Origin: Gracilaria gracilis
Taxonomy: Eukaryota; Rhodophyta; Florideophyceae; Gracilariales; Gracilariaceae
Assembly: GCA_030374805.1 (NCBI GenBank)
Contig: JARGSG010000049.1
Coordinates: forward strand, 62,001-126,000
Length of the DNA stretch: 64,000 bases
Direction of reading: 5' to 3'
The notes beneath the pieces were generated by a model. That model ran no database searches and was not told the origin of the DNA. It saw nothing but the letters and a program-made list of their open reading frames with translations. The first letter of the stretch is position 1, and every line of letters begins with the position of its first letter. This document shows, in pieces, positions 22,261-32,011 of this stretch. The position numbers and the translations under genes were made by a program.

Positions 22261-23390
22261 GTTCCACCTCCAGTGGCTATCGAACCACAACACACGTTGG
22301 GTTCGTTTCCATCGCACCGGTTATACTGGGATACTTGGAAGGCTTGGTTATCCAAGATGGTTCCGATCGCTAGGAAATCTATGACTAACGCGCAACTAGC
22401 GTATACAAGGATTTTCGACAACCAAATCCGTCTACCTTTACCGAAAGCTATCACCACAGGTGACTATGTCTTCCTCCGCAAGGAGTACTACAATCACGAA
22501 AAGGAACCAAAGCACAAACTGTCGTCAATTGCTGACGGACCTTTCGAGGTGATTGCTTCGGATAAAGGCACTGTCGTATTGGATATAAAGGACCTTCATG
22601 GAAGGATCTCACGCAACCGCGTTGTACCAGCACCCGGTCCGCCGTCGGATATACTGGAATCCCAACCGGGAAGTTCAACAATGGAGGAACCAACACGCCC
22701 AAGCGTCATCGCGCACCCCAATCGTGCGTTAACAGATTTACCGCACGAGGCGGTTCCCGCTACTGTACCTCCAATGGAGTTATTTGAGATCAACACTCAC
22801 GCATCCGCGGTTCCCCACCGCCCGACCTCATTCGAGAACCCCCGTCTTCGACAAAGGAGAGGGAGGGAATAGATCGCGCTGAAGCTGCTTCGTCGTCGAC
22901 GAGTGTTCTCGCCTCAGGTTGTGTATCGGAAGTGCCACGCAGTGGAGATGTTGTTAGAGAAGTTAAGTCATTTTCCCTGGGAATTAATCGTTCTCGCAAG
23001 GAGAAGGCAGTGTCAGCAGATCCAGGTTTACCCAGTATCGGAATGCCGCGCAAGGCGGATTGCTTCATGCTATCCATAACGGATCAGGCCGCAGGCCTCG
23101 CTTTAGCGACTCCCTTCGACACATACTTACCCGCCTAGGACCGCAAAGAGAGTGTACGCGCCACGGTGTGGACGTTCGCAGTTGCGATGGTTCCAGCGCG
23201 TAATGGCGTCTCCCTTTCGGATAGCTTCAGATTACCTCAGCGACGTGTGCGCCAGTTGACTTGCTACGCAGGCCGACATCATCCAATATTTGAAATCTAC
23301 TTTAGGCCAAAGATGTCGGATGGTCGCACGCGCGATGGTTACAGCGCATGGTGCCTGTTCCGTCCAGGTATTCGAATTGGCTCAATATGA
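22261..23390 (+). pseudogene. pol: Second chromovirus: integrase C-terminal region
   Basis: Starts directly after TE1. Frame one: IEPQHTLGSFPSHRLYWDTW, GDYVFLRKEYYNHEKEPKHK, LSSIADGPFEVIASDKGTVV and HGRISRNRVVPAPGPP, the typical post-core part of gypsy integrase (GPFxV, NRVxxAP). It stops at 22871; another frame continues (22932-23138 and, after a TAG, 23139-23390) with protein-like sequence FSLGINRSRKEK and GYSAWCLFRPGIRIGS. The integrase core is not present here. TE1 may have inserted into this element. Confidence 0.65.
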
Positions 23391-23484
23391 GATACACTGC
23401 CGCGCGGGCCCGCGGCAGGGCAATTTCACTTGATTTTTTTAGAGTGCCGACGCATTGCTAGGCGCGGCGCGCCACTGAATGAGG

Positions 23485-23690
23485 GCAACGTGGATACGAA
23501 AATTTGGGTGATCCACGTGGCAAAATCAACGCGTGCGCCACGCGCAACTGAACGTATGAAACGTGGATATGGAAATTTGGGTGATCCACGTGGCAAAAAC
23601 AACGAGCGCGCCACGCGCCACTGAACGTGTGCAACGTGGATATGGAAATTCGGGTGATTCCCGTGGCAGCCTTTCGGTTGATTTTTTTGG
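23485..23690 (+). repeat. Tandem repeat, about 70-bp unit, three copies
   Basis: Unit contains CGTGGATAT(A/G)GAAATT(T/C)GGGTGAT, then CC(A/C)CGTGGCA and GCGCCACGCGC. Copies start at about 23489, 23561 and 23630, the last partial. CCACGTGGCA is itself palindromic. Lies between the integrase tail and the chromodomain of the second chromovirus. Confidence 0.7.
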
Positions 23691-23911
23691 CTTGCCACGG
23701 CGCATGGCCTGAGGCAATTTCCGAATTCTTTGGCGTGCACTAGGTGGCCAATCCGGATATGATGCACCCTGCCGTCGTTTGTGACGCTCTCACGTACCGT
23801 GGTTACCGACTCTTCGGAAGTTTGAGGCAACACTCAGTTCTGTCCAATGATTGACGTCTCATTCGCTTGTGCGAAAGCAAGTAGTCGCAACCGCGAAACC
23901 GACTCACACCG

Positions 23912-24145
23912 ATGGAATCGGATGCACAAAAAGTTTACGATACGGAGTTCGTTATAGACAATGTAGTCTCACACAGGATTTCTCCAGCCGGAGAATTGCT
24001 TTATCGCATCCGTTGGTACGGTTTTTTCTCTAGCGAGAATACTGAGGAACCAGTTCACCATCTACCACGATCATGTCTGGTTCGATATCATCGCCGGACG
24101 CGAACGCCATCGCCTCCAAATCTGGATGACTCCCAAGTTGGATAG
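23912..24145 (+). pseudogene. Second chromovirus: chromodomain
   Basis: Frame MESDAQKVYDTEFVIDNVVS, HRISPAGELLYRIRWYGFFS, SENTEEPVHHLPRSCLVRYH ends at TAG 24143. It matches the chromodomain plan: (F/Y)VxDxIxxHR...G..YRIRWYG....E.TxEP...LP...V..Y. The W of the usual TWEP is changed (NTEEP). This would target integration to chromatin. It is in a different phase from the integrase tail, so the protein is broken. Homologous to the relic at 11400-11560 (shared YRIR.YG core). Confidence 0.75.
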
Positions 24146-24532
24146 AGATGTCCAAGACCCTTCTGAGGGAGAAGACGAATATGAAGACAGAAGAAGAAGA
24201 CTCTTGGAAGAAGAAGAGAAGCAGGAAAGGAAGAGTAAGAAGTATGAATACCGTTATAATGGAGACCGCGAAAGCGGATATGAACACGTCAAACCGATTG
24301 TCGGTATGAATTAGGACCAGTGGACTAACCCTGGAATGGAAGAAAGGAGAAGATGGCTCAATATGAGTGAGAACAAATGACAGTTTCCTGTATGAAACCC
24401 TAGCTAAGGGAATCAGGAGAAGAACCCCACTCCACGACGGAGACATCAATTAAACCTCTCTGAGGCAAGTGCCCGGAGCTGGTCGAGGTCAGTCACTTCC
24501 GCCGGGACTGGAACTCCTATGGAGGACAAGAA
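24146..24532 (+). other. Leader of third gypsy element or chromovirus 3' end; no gene
   Basis: Contains a 60-codon highly charged open frame (about 24126-24314, RRRRLLEEEEKQERKSKKYE) that may be low-complexity noncoding sequence. No LTR matching the 3' end at 28620 was found, so the 5' limit of the next element is unknown. Confidence 0.3.
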
Positions 24533-25174
24533 TTGGCAGATAGCCGCAACGATGAAGGTTGGCCAATCCCCGACAATAGGAATAGTCGCCCCTTCGAAAC
24601 ACTTCCGCCCCCGCCAAGGGCTGGGGACATCGTCACCTATGCAGCATCAGAAAGCCCTGACAGCATGAAGGAGGAAGGGCCCAATTCATCCTACTTTCAG
24701 GATCCAGAAACCGATACTAGTGTTCAAGAGTATACCGTCAACGCAACTTTGGTGGACGGAAACGGAGAAGAGACTAATGATCAAAGTGCAGCTGGAAATC
24801 AGGAAACCGAAGAAGCCGTAAATGAAGAAGAAGTCAACATCTCCTCGCCAGAGGAGCTACACATACCTGATTCTCCACTGTATCGTGATCCTGTTCTAAC
24901 AATACCGATTAAGGATGCAGTTAAGTTGCTTCCCATGGATAATGAAGGGATGATTAATGACTTTATCGATGTTCGCGTTCAAATCCGATATCCAGTCCCT
25001 CTTCCTGCACACCCACCACATCTTGGAGTACACAATATGCCTTTCAATCGTGTAGGAACGTTGGAGGAAGATGATGACGGTCTGTATGTCATTGCATTCG
25101 AAGAAGAGGTACCCCAGGATGAGTTTACAGAGCAACCTCCTTTTCCCTGCGATGAAGGTCCGAACATGGTTTAG
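24533..25174 (+). CDS. Acidic ORF preceding gypsy pol
   Basis: Open frame of 213 codons without an early ATG (first in-frame ATG at 24665). Very acidic and Glu/Asn-rich: QSAAGNQETEEAVNEEEVNI; then IPIKDAVKLLPMDNEGMIND and a C-terminal YVIAFEEEVPQDEFTEQPPF. Stops at 25172-25174, 15 bp before the pol ATG at 25190 in another phase. No protease DTG/DSG triad and no zinc knuckle was found. It may be a Gag-pol linker or degenerate Gag. Confidence 0.4.
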   Translation: MADSRNDEGWPIPDNRNSRPFETLPPPPRAGDIVTYAASESPDSMKEEGPNSSYFQDPETDTSVQEYTVNATLVDGNGEETNDQSAAGNQETEEAVNEEEVNISSPEELHIPDSPLYRDPVLTIPIKDAVKLLPMDNEGMINDFIDVRVQIRYPVPLPAHPPHLGVHNMPFNRVGTLEEDDDGLYVIAFEEEVPQDEFTEQPPFPCDEGPNMV

Positions 25175-25189
25175 AACCAACCCGAAGAG

Positions 25190-28100
25190 ATGAATCCAAG
25201 ACTCATCCCTGAGGAAAGACAAATTTCAACAGAAGAAATTTGTCCAGTAACAGATGTTCAGAATTCAGAACAGAATCCTATCGCGAAAGGAGGACTTGAG
25301 TGTACCTTGGACGGTCAAGACATTCCACCCTCAATTGATCGTATGACCATCATCCTTAACAGGCTTTCCCACCTACCAGAACATGTGCAGACCAAGATTG
25401 CGACTTTGCTTACCGATTCAGATGTTATTTCATGGTCCCTTTATGATTTACGACCGGTGGACGTACCTATTATGCATGAGTTCTCGCTGAACACAACCTC
25501 TCCAATACACTCGAGGGTCAGAAGATTGCCGCCACGATATAACGAAGTCGTCAAGAATGAAGTGGATAAGATGTTATCTGCCGGTATCAGCAAGCCTTCG
25601 ATTTCTCCTTGGTCTTTCCCCGTCGTCATCGCAACCAAAAAGGACGAGAAACCAAGATTCTGCGTGGATTACCGCGCTTTGAATCAGGTGATGAAAGCTG
25701 ATCGCTGGTCTTTACCTAACATCGAACAGATATTCGATGACCTAGGCTCTGCTTCCTTCTTCACGACTCTTGACCTCTTCTCGGGATATTGGCAGATACG
25801 AATGGCCCCTCATTGTAAGGAGATAACCACTTTCGTCTGTCGCCAAGGAACCTTTCAATTTGAAGTAATGCCGTTTGGCCTAATGAATGCCCCATCAACC
25901 TTTCAGAGAATGATGGACTCAATCCTCAGTTGATATCCATTTTTTCGAGTGTACGTGGATGACGTTGTGATATTCTCCAATAGTCTTGATGAGCACATGG
26001 ACCACGTCAAACGGGTCTTAGGAACGATTTCCTCATATGGATTGAAGATTAAGATCACGAAGTGTGATTTTGCTCAATCGCAGATTCATCTTCTTGGGCA
26101 CATAGTGAATCAAGACGGAGTGTCCGTAGACGTCAGGAAGATCGAAGCAATTCAAGCGGCGCAAGTTCCCACCACTGCTACTGAGTTAAGAAGCTTCCTC
26201 GGACTTGCCGGATATTACCGACGCTTCATTTCACATTTCGCTGAGACTGCAGCAACTTTGCATGCTTCCACCTCAGGCTCCGGACGACTGGAGTTCACGT
26301 CTGATATGTTGGATGCATTCAACACCTTGCAGAAAAAACTCTCCAGCCCGCCTGTTCTGGCATTTCCAGATTTCGAAAACCCGTTCCGCGTGGAGACGGA
26401 TGCATCTTCTGTCGCATTAGGAGCGGTGCTCGCCCAAAAGAAATCTGATGGCATGTTCCATCCCATACAATATGCAAGCAAAACCATGACAGCAGCTGAA
26501 AGGAAGTACTCTGTGTGTGAACAAGAAGCTCTGGCAGTTATCTTTGCGTTGAAGAAGTTTAGAATGTACTTGCTCGGTTCCCAACCGTTTCAACTAATTA
26601 CGGATCACCAAGCATTGAAGTATGCTTTCACAAAGAAAGATGTACATGGCAGATTGGCTAGATGGCTAGATTTTCTTGCTGAGTATGAGTTTGAAATCGT
26701 ATATCGCTCAGGTGATAAGAATAATGCTGCGGATTATCTCTCTCGATACGGAGCAACAGAAAAAGATTTGGCTCCCGTTCAAGCTGCAGTTGTGATGACC
26801 TCTACGACATCAGCGTTCGAAGGATTAGAGCCATATTTCGCTAATATTGGCCGACATCTAAGTCAAATGGACATTGATGAACCAAACCCTAAGGTCAGAG
26901 GTGCTATCAAACGAAGTGCGAAAAAGTTTATCGTATGGAACATGCGCCTGTATCGGCAGACATCTTCTGGTTTAAGGTTAGTTCCATTCATGAAGGACAG
27001 GCTTTTTATCCTCCGTACATTTCATGATGACATTGGACATTGGGATCCTGCAGCTACTAGAAAGTACATTTCGGATCGATCCTGGTGGCCAAATGTCTAC
27101 TCGGAAGTCACCGACTACGTGAGAAGCTGCAAGAGTTGTCAGTTCATGGGACCATTTGCCTCTTATCGAGCCGGACAGAGAGCACCACTCACCAATCTGT
27201 TCGACACATTTTCAGTAGATTTCGCCGGACCATTGCGCCCTACGAGTCGTGGAAATCGTTTTCTACTTATTGGCGTTGAGCATTTATCAGGATGGCCTTT
27301 GGCTTTAGCAAGTAAAAGTGCTACAGCTCGAGATGTCTTGGATTTCATGAAACAGGAGATTGTTTCTCGATTTGGATGCCCACATACTATTGTATCCGAC
27401 CATGCCACTTCTTTCTTGGCTGGGACTGTTCAAGAATACATGCGGAGGCATGGTATCATTATGAAGCCTGTTTTAGCATACGCTCCAATGTCAAACGGTC
27501 GTGCCGAGAGAATGGTCGGAACGATTAAGAGAGCACTTGCAAAAACCGTACACGATTCAGGATCCGATTGGGATGAAGCTTTGCCCGACGTTCTCTATGG
27601 ATACCGAACACGGCCACTTCCCGAAGGATACTCACCTTTTCAACTGATGTATGGAATACCTCCTCGTATGCACCCACTGGACCCTTCCTCCTTTATATCG
27701 TCAGCCAACCCAGAGCATCGCATTCTTGAGCTGGAGACGGCGGTAACCGGAAGAGCGGCACGAGTGGCGCGTCAACCTAATCGGAAAGATGACAATCGAC
27801 ACAGCCATAGGTTTGCAGTTGGAGGCCAGGTCCTCGTCATGCGGGGTGCGGCCTTGAACCCTACAGTGAAGTGGCCACCTCTCATTTCTAAGTTTTATGG
27901 TCCGTGTCGGATTGTTAGAGCCAAACACCCGCAATACTATCTAATCTCACCTAATCGACGCATGTCAAGAAGAGGAATTCACGCGAGAAGACTCGAGCTG
28001 TATCGTAACCGACCTAAAACCTTGAGAGAAGACTCAACGAAAAATTTCATATCGATACAGGGTGGTCTACCCCCGTTGATTGCCATGCCGATCATCATTG

Positions 28101-28570
28101 ACTATGAAGTCTACAATGAAGATGTCAATTACTTGGCATTAGAGGTTGGGGGCAGAAAACTCGAAGAATGGCTCTCTCCGTTAGATTGTGAATTATGGGA
28201 AAAGCATCGTATCATTTGGAATTGCTTTCACCTATGCCTAAGTATCCACCATCTATATGGCCAGTACTTCACCCCGCGTGCTCATGTGATGCTAGGACGT
28301 CTTGCCAAAAGAGTGCACCCACAGATGTCAAGGCTTAGTGCAGATGAAACAATATTCTTCTTATACCATTACGTCGTTGCAAAGTATGGGTACCTACCAG
28401 CCGCCGCAACGCACGAAGAACAACTCATGGATTATGTGAGACTACTTGGCCAACATGAAGAATTTCTGGTAGACTTTGAACCAGACCCTGATCATCCGGA
28501 ACCGCTCTACCCCTTCAGATACACAACAGAAGAAGTCTCGAGAAATGGCCCGCTGCACCCCTCATCATGA
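25190..28570 (+). pseudogene. pol: Gypsy Pol (RT-RNase H-integrase), single in-frame stop
   Basis: One frame from ATG 25190 to TGA-bounded 28570, broken only by TGA at 25931-25933 (..QRMMDSILS, stop, YPFFRVYVDDVVIFS). RT: WSFPVVIATKKDEKPRFCVD, TLDLFSGYWQIRMA, MPFGLMNAPSTFQ, YVDD (about 25952). RNase H: RVETDASSVALGAVLAQ, ITDHQALKYAFTKK, AADYLSRYG. Integrase: HDDIGHWDPAATRKYI with CKSCQ zinc site, FSVDFAGPLRP (Asp), IVSDHATSFLAG (Asp), MSNGRAERMVG (Glu), YGYRTRPLPEGYSPFQLMYG. After the integrase a further roughly 170-residue C-terminal part (LPPLIAMPIIIDYEVYNE, WEKHRIIWNCFHLCLSIHHL, EEQLMDYVRLLGQHEEFLVD) has no domain I know. No chromodomain. A point mutation explains the stop; otherwise apparently complete, so insertion was recent. 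Confidence 0.9.
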
Positions 28571-28606
28571 GTTCTTAACCGTGGTCGCCCAGGCGTTGCG
28601 ACCGCT

Positions 28607-28621
28607 GAGAGGGGGAGTATG
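28607..28621 (+). promoter_or_regulatory. Putative polypurine tract and 3' LTR start of gypsy element
   Basis: GAGAGGGGGAG (28607-28617) followed by TATGTGAAAGTG lies 37 bp after the pol stop. This is the usual place for the polypurine tract priming plus-strand synthesis; TGTG at 28620 would begin the LTR. No matching 5' LTR was found. Confidence 0.5.
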
Positions 28622-29957
28622 TGAAAGTGTGAAAATGAGGAAGAAGGGCGAGGAGGAAGAGCGATAAGCAGAAAGCAGAGTATATTTATTATTGCATACA
28701 GTAGCAAATATGCATTATATTTTATATTCTATATCCCATATCGCTCGTGCACTTCCCGCAACTCGTGAAGCAGTCGGGCCAGGATGGCCACAGCCCCGCG
28801 AGGCAGCTCCTCTTCGACTACGCGGATGGCGTCGTGCCATCCGCGAAGGTAGGAGCTGGAAGGGCGCCCAGCGGCACTTCCACCACATATGCGACGACGG
28901 CGACTAATCCGCCTGGCCGCATCTCGAGGCGGCGGACTTCCACGCCTCGGACTGTGCACGGCAGGGACATATCGCACGAAGCGAACGGAGTCCCCACCAG
29001 ACGACGAGGCGGCTCGGGGTACCGGCGGCGGCGAGAAGTGCGGGGAGTTTGCGGGCGGCGGCGACAGTAGCGGAGGCGGCGACGGGGGCGGCGGCGGCAG
29101 TAACGGCAATGGCAGTCCATGAGGGCTGTCAGGCGGAATGACGACGGGACGCGGAGCACCAGGATGGAAACGTGCCATGGTGTTGGCAACGAAGACGTCG
29201 ACCGCATACCACTTCTCCCCGCTACCCCTGAAATACACGTGCAACCGAAGCGTCACCGTGTGAACGCCAACACGAAGTACATCCGTGGACTTCCAACGCA
29301 GCATGCACTCAATGCAAAGAAAAGCCCCGGCACCCTCCCCACACTACGAATATCACCTAGACGCCTCCTGAGAATGACCTAACCACCAACTAACTCTACT
29401 TTAAGGATATACCCAAGGACGGAGGGAATGTTCTTACGTGTACACTTCATGTACAAATCGTGCACTATCAGTGCAAAGTTCGTGTAATCAGTCGTGTGAT
29501 GTGAAATGAACCCGGACAACAAGGAAATACACGGAGAAGAGGTGAAATGGCGATGTTCATGAATATAACCCCTTCAAATTCCCGCACCCACTAATGCTAT
29601 TTTCGGCAGCGAAAACTGCTCGATAGATTCCCTTGAAACTTGCTGTATCGTGTACGTAACGGATGATCTTCCCGAATCAGGTTTCAGATTGAAGTGATTA
29701 TGAACTCTCGCGGACTTGGAAATTGTGCCAACAAAGCATTATCTTTGCGACAAGTTGTCTGTTACCCGAAGAAACTATTATGTGGCTGCGAGCAACTAGT
29801 AAGGTTACAATGGTTACACAATCATGCATGAAAACTGCATCTGGGTTACATCTTGTTACTCATGGTTTACACAAAACTGTACCGTCGATATTCAGCTGGA
29901 TTCGAAGGTCTCCATCGTCTATATAAGCCATGCCCAACTTCAGATACTCATCTTCGT
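28622..29957. other. 3' region of gypsy element and flanking sequence
   Basis: AT-rich start (TATATTTATTATTGCATAC at 28681) changing to a GC-rich block 28780-29130, then mixed sequence to the copia insertion. Apart from the minus ORF at 28729-29304, no gene is seen. No end of the 3' LTR could be fixed. Confidence 0.3.
28729..29304 (-). CDS. Hypothetical proline-rich protein
   Basis: ATG at 29302-29304, 191 codons. The N-terminus is globular-looking (VLRVGVHTVTLRLHVYFRGS, WYAVDVFVANTMARFHP), the middle is Pro/Ser low complexity (PPPPPSPPPLLSPPPANSPH), and the C-terminus is helical (WHDAIRVVEEELPRGAVAIL, ARLLHELREVHERYGI). The GC content is far above the surrounding AT-rich sequence. It sits in the expected LTR/3' region of the gypsy element on the antisense strand: either a captured host fragment or an element gene. 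No domain recognised. Confidence 0.35.
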   Translation of the reverse strand: MLRWKSTDVLRVGVHTVTLRLHVYFRGSGEKWYAVDVFVANTMARFHPGAPRPVVIPPDSPHGLPLPLLPPPPPSPPPLLSPPPANSPHFSPPPVPRAASSSGGDSVRFVRYVPAVHSPRRGSPPPRDAARRISRRRRICGGSAAGRPSSSYLRGWHDAIRVVEEELPRGAVAILARLLHELREVHERYGI

Positions 29958-29962
29958 CCAAC

Positions 29963-30271
29963 TGTTATTGTTTAGAAGGGAGAGTTATCGATTATTTGGA
30001 CTACTCGTGCAAAGGACGCGTTGACCAGCACTACCGATATCGTCTACACAGCATCTTTTTCTACTTATGCCCTATAGAGAAAGCTATGCGTTCTCCTTCT
30101 ACGAGGTAGGATTATCTTATCGCAACAGTAAACAGTTCTACGCTGCTGACTCGTGTCAGTACGCTCGCGCTCATCCCACTCGCCAGTCCTCGTGGACACC
30201 CAGAGAACCCGTGTTCTTCGGTGGGCACACCCATCAACCCCCCCCCCCCCCCCCCCCCCAGTTTGTCGACA
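29963..30271 (+). repeat. Copia 5' LTR
   Basis: TGTTATTGTTTAGAAGGGAG at the start, GTTTGTCGACA at the end, with a C22 run (30238-30259) just before the end. Nearly identical to 35239-35543. Should hold promoter and polyadenylation signals. Confidence 0.93.
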
Positions 30272-30325
30272 TTCGCAAATAGAAGACAAACGACGTTACT
30301 ATATTATGTCAGACGCACTAAAACC

Positions 30326-32011
30326 ATGGGGCACGATTGCTCTACACACAACCTTCAGCGCGGCCTCGAAAATTCGTTTTTGAGCTACATGGAGACCAAC
30401 CCACCACTCAAAGGAATCCAGCTTCTAGAAGCTATTCAAGAAGACATGGGCGCCATGCAACTAGTCAATCCCGACATTGTCAGCAACTATGAAATCTACA
30501 AACGCATTCGTGTGTTCTTAGAACAGAGAGACATTGACGTACCGCAGACCGAGGAAACGGGAAGATTGATTGCCAAGAGAGTCATTGCTGCCATTTGGCA
30601 TGGTCCCGAATACGCAATTCCGCGCAAGCGTGCCATGGAGTACTTGGATGTAGTACGAAATGGAGATGTTGTACTGTACTCCCCCGCGGGATCCGCCACG
30701 CCCAACACCGCACCCGTTTCATTCCATCTGCAAGAGCCACAGCCTAGAGATGCTCATGGAAATGCCGCCACTCGAGACTCAGCCCAGGCTAACGAAGAGT
30801 ACGAGAACAAACGGGTTACGTTCTTTACTAACCGTTACCGAGGCAAACGTGACAAATTCAAAGGTGATTTGGAGGAAGACTGGAACGATCACATCTCATC
30901 CTTCATGGACTACTGTACTCTTCAGAAGATTAATGGTGACGCACGCATTCAGTACGTGCACTTTTCGATGGCTGGAAACGCATTGCATTTCTTCAAGGAA
31001 GAGGTCAAAGGCAAAGTTCAGAACTGGGGAACATTAGTAGCAATATTCAATGCACGCTACGCTTCGGAGACGAACAGGGAGGATATGTCTGCAAAGCTTG
31101 AAGACCTTCATCTCACTGACTTTATGACCAACGATGTTTCTGCTAGAGACGCATTGGACCTACTGGTGAAAGAAATCGACCGGTTAGCACCAATGGCACA
31201 TCAAGAGGACAGAACAGACCGACGCAAACGGAACTTCTTGCGCAACGCTGTACAGGGAGTTGCTTGGTCGCAGAACATATTGTCTGAAATCAATGCCAAG
31301 CACTTGTCCTACAGAGACCTAGCCTCCGAGCTTTTCAGTGGCGAGAGAAATCAGCGGCAGTTTGTAATTGGGAAGCAACGCGCTCAGCGCACACAAAGAC
31401 CTGAAGGATCTTCTTCAGATGATGTGGCATTCCGCCCCTCACTTTCAACTGCACTTGTCGCAGAAGGGCAGTTTGACGACAATAATGCAGTATTATTTGC
31501 AGGACAAGGCCGCTACGCTCGTCCCCCGTCAAGTCGCTTTACGTTCAAACCATCCCACTATCATAGGAAGCCCTACTCTCACGGTCGCCCTCAATCAAAA
31601 CATACTGAGGTCCCTCTTGTACTCAGGGTATGCTGGAACTGTCAGGAAGAGGGTTGCAGGCTGTTTACGAGTAAGAAGCCGCGCAATGAAGCTCGAATCC
31701 GCAGGAACAAGCAAATTGCAAGACAGTGGTATAAACAATCACGTTCGAAGAACATCAACCTAGTCGAATTGGGCGATGAGGTCGACGCAGTCATTCAACA
31801 AATCGCAGAGCTCTTGCTAGTCGATGAAGAGCCCCCTGATGATCAACCGGTGCAAGGTTCTCAAGATCACTCTACGATGGATGACTGTAGGCCTGACCCA
31901 CACAGTGCTTACATTTCTACTGCTCTCCCTGCTGAAACCAACCAGAGCCTCCCAACTCTGCCCGTTCTGCACACAAGAGAGAGTGTGGCCGATTCGGACG
32001 AGGGTTTTTAA
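30326..32011 (+). CDS. gag: Copia Gag
   Basis: ATG 30326 in context ACCATGG gives [18 protein letters not shown]; the open frame upstream runs into the LTR C-run and is not expected to be used. 562 codons. Middle: [40 protein letters not shown] and [20 protein letters not shown], the capsid fold region usual for retrotransposon Gag (cf. the YLxGxAxxWW pattern). Near residue 435 comes [15 protein letters not shown], a zinc knuckle whose third and fourth ligands (His and Cys) appear changed, so RNA binding may be altered. It ends at TAA 32009 right after a slippery heptamer (see frameshift site). Makes the particle that packages element RNA. Confidence 0.85.
   Translation: MGHDCSTHNLQRGLENSFLSYMETNPPLKGIQLLEAIQEDMGAMQLVNPDIVSNYEIYKRIRVFLEQRDIDVPQTEETGRLIAKRVIAAIWHGPEYAIPRKRAMEYLDVVRNGDVVLYSPAGSATPNTAPVSFHLQEPQPRDAHGNAATRDSAQANEEYENKRVTFFTNRYRGKRDKFKGDLEEDWNDHISSFMDYCTLQKINGDARIQYVHFSMAGNALHFFKEEVKGKVQNWGTLVAIFNARYASETNREDMSAKLEDLHLTDFMTNDVSARDALDLLVKEIDRLAPMAHQEDRTDRRKRNFLRNAVQGVAWSQNILSEINAKHLSYRDLASELFSGERNQRQFVIGKQRAQRTQRPEGSSSDDVAFRPSLSTALVAEGQFDDNNAVLFAGQGRYARPPSSRFTFKPSHYHRKPYSHGRPQSKHTEVPLVLRVCWNCQEEGCRLFTSKKPRNEARIRRNKQIARQWYKQSRSKNINLVELGDEVDAVIQQIAELLLVDEEPPDDQPVQGSQDHSTMDDCRPDPHSAYISTALPAETNQSLPTLPVLHTRESVADSDEGF
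32002..32011 (+). promoter_or_regulatory. Candidate -1 ribosomal frameshift site (gag-pol)
   Basis: In gag phase the codons are GAG GGT TTT TAA, so the sequence G GGT TTT fits the X XXY YYZ heptamer and abuts the gag stop. Slipping back one base continues into the pol frame (GGG TTT TTA ATC), which is open from 31936 through protease. This would set the Gag to Gag-Pol ratio. A downstream pseudoknot was not assessed. Confidence 0.6.

Noticed and set aside
23395-23420. CRISPR-like or attachment-site palindrome near GCGCGGGCCCGCGGC
   Set aside because: A single GC palindrome next to ordinary tandem repeats; no spacers or integrase context.
30221-30325. Upstream extension of copia Gag into the LTR
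   Set aside because: Would translate the C run and has no ATG before 30326, which has a good start context.
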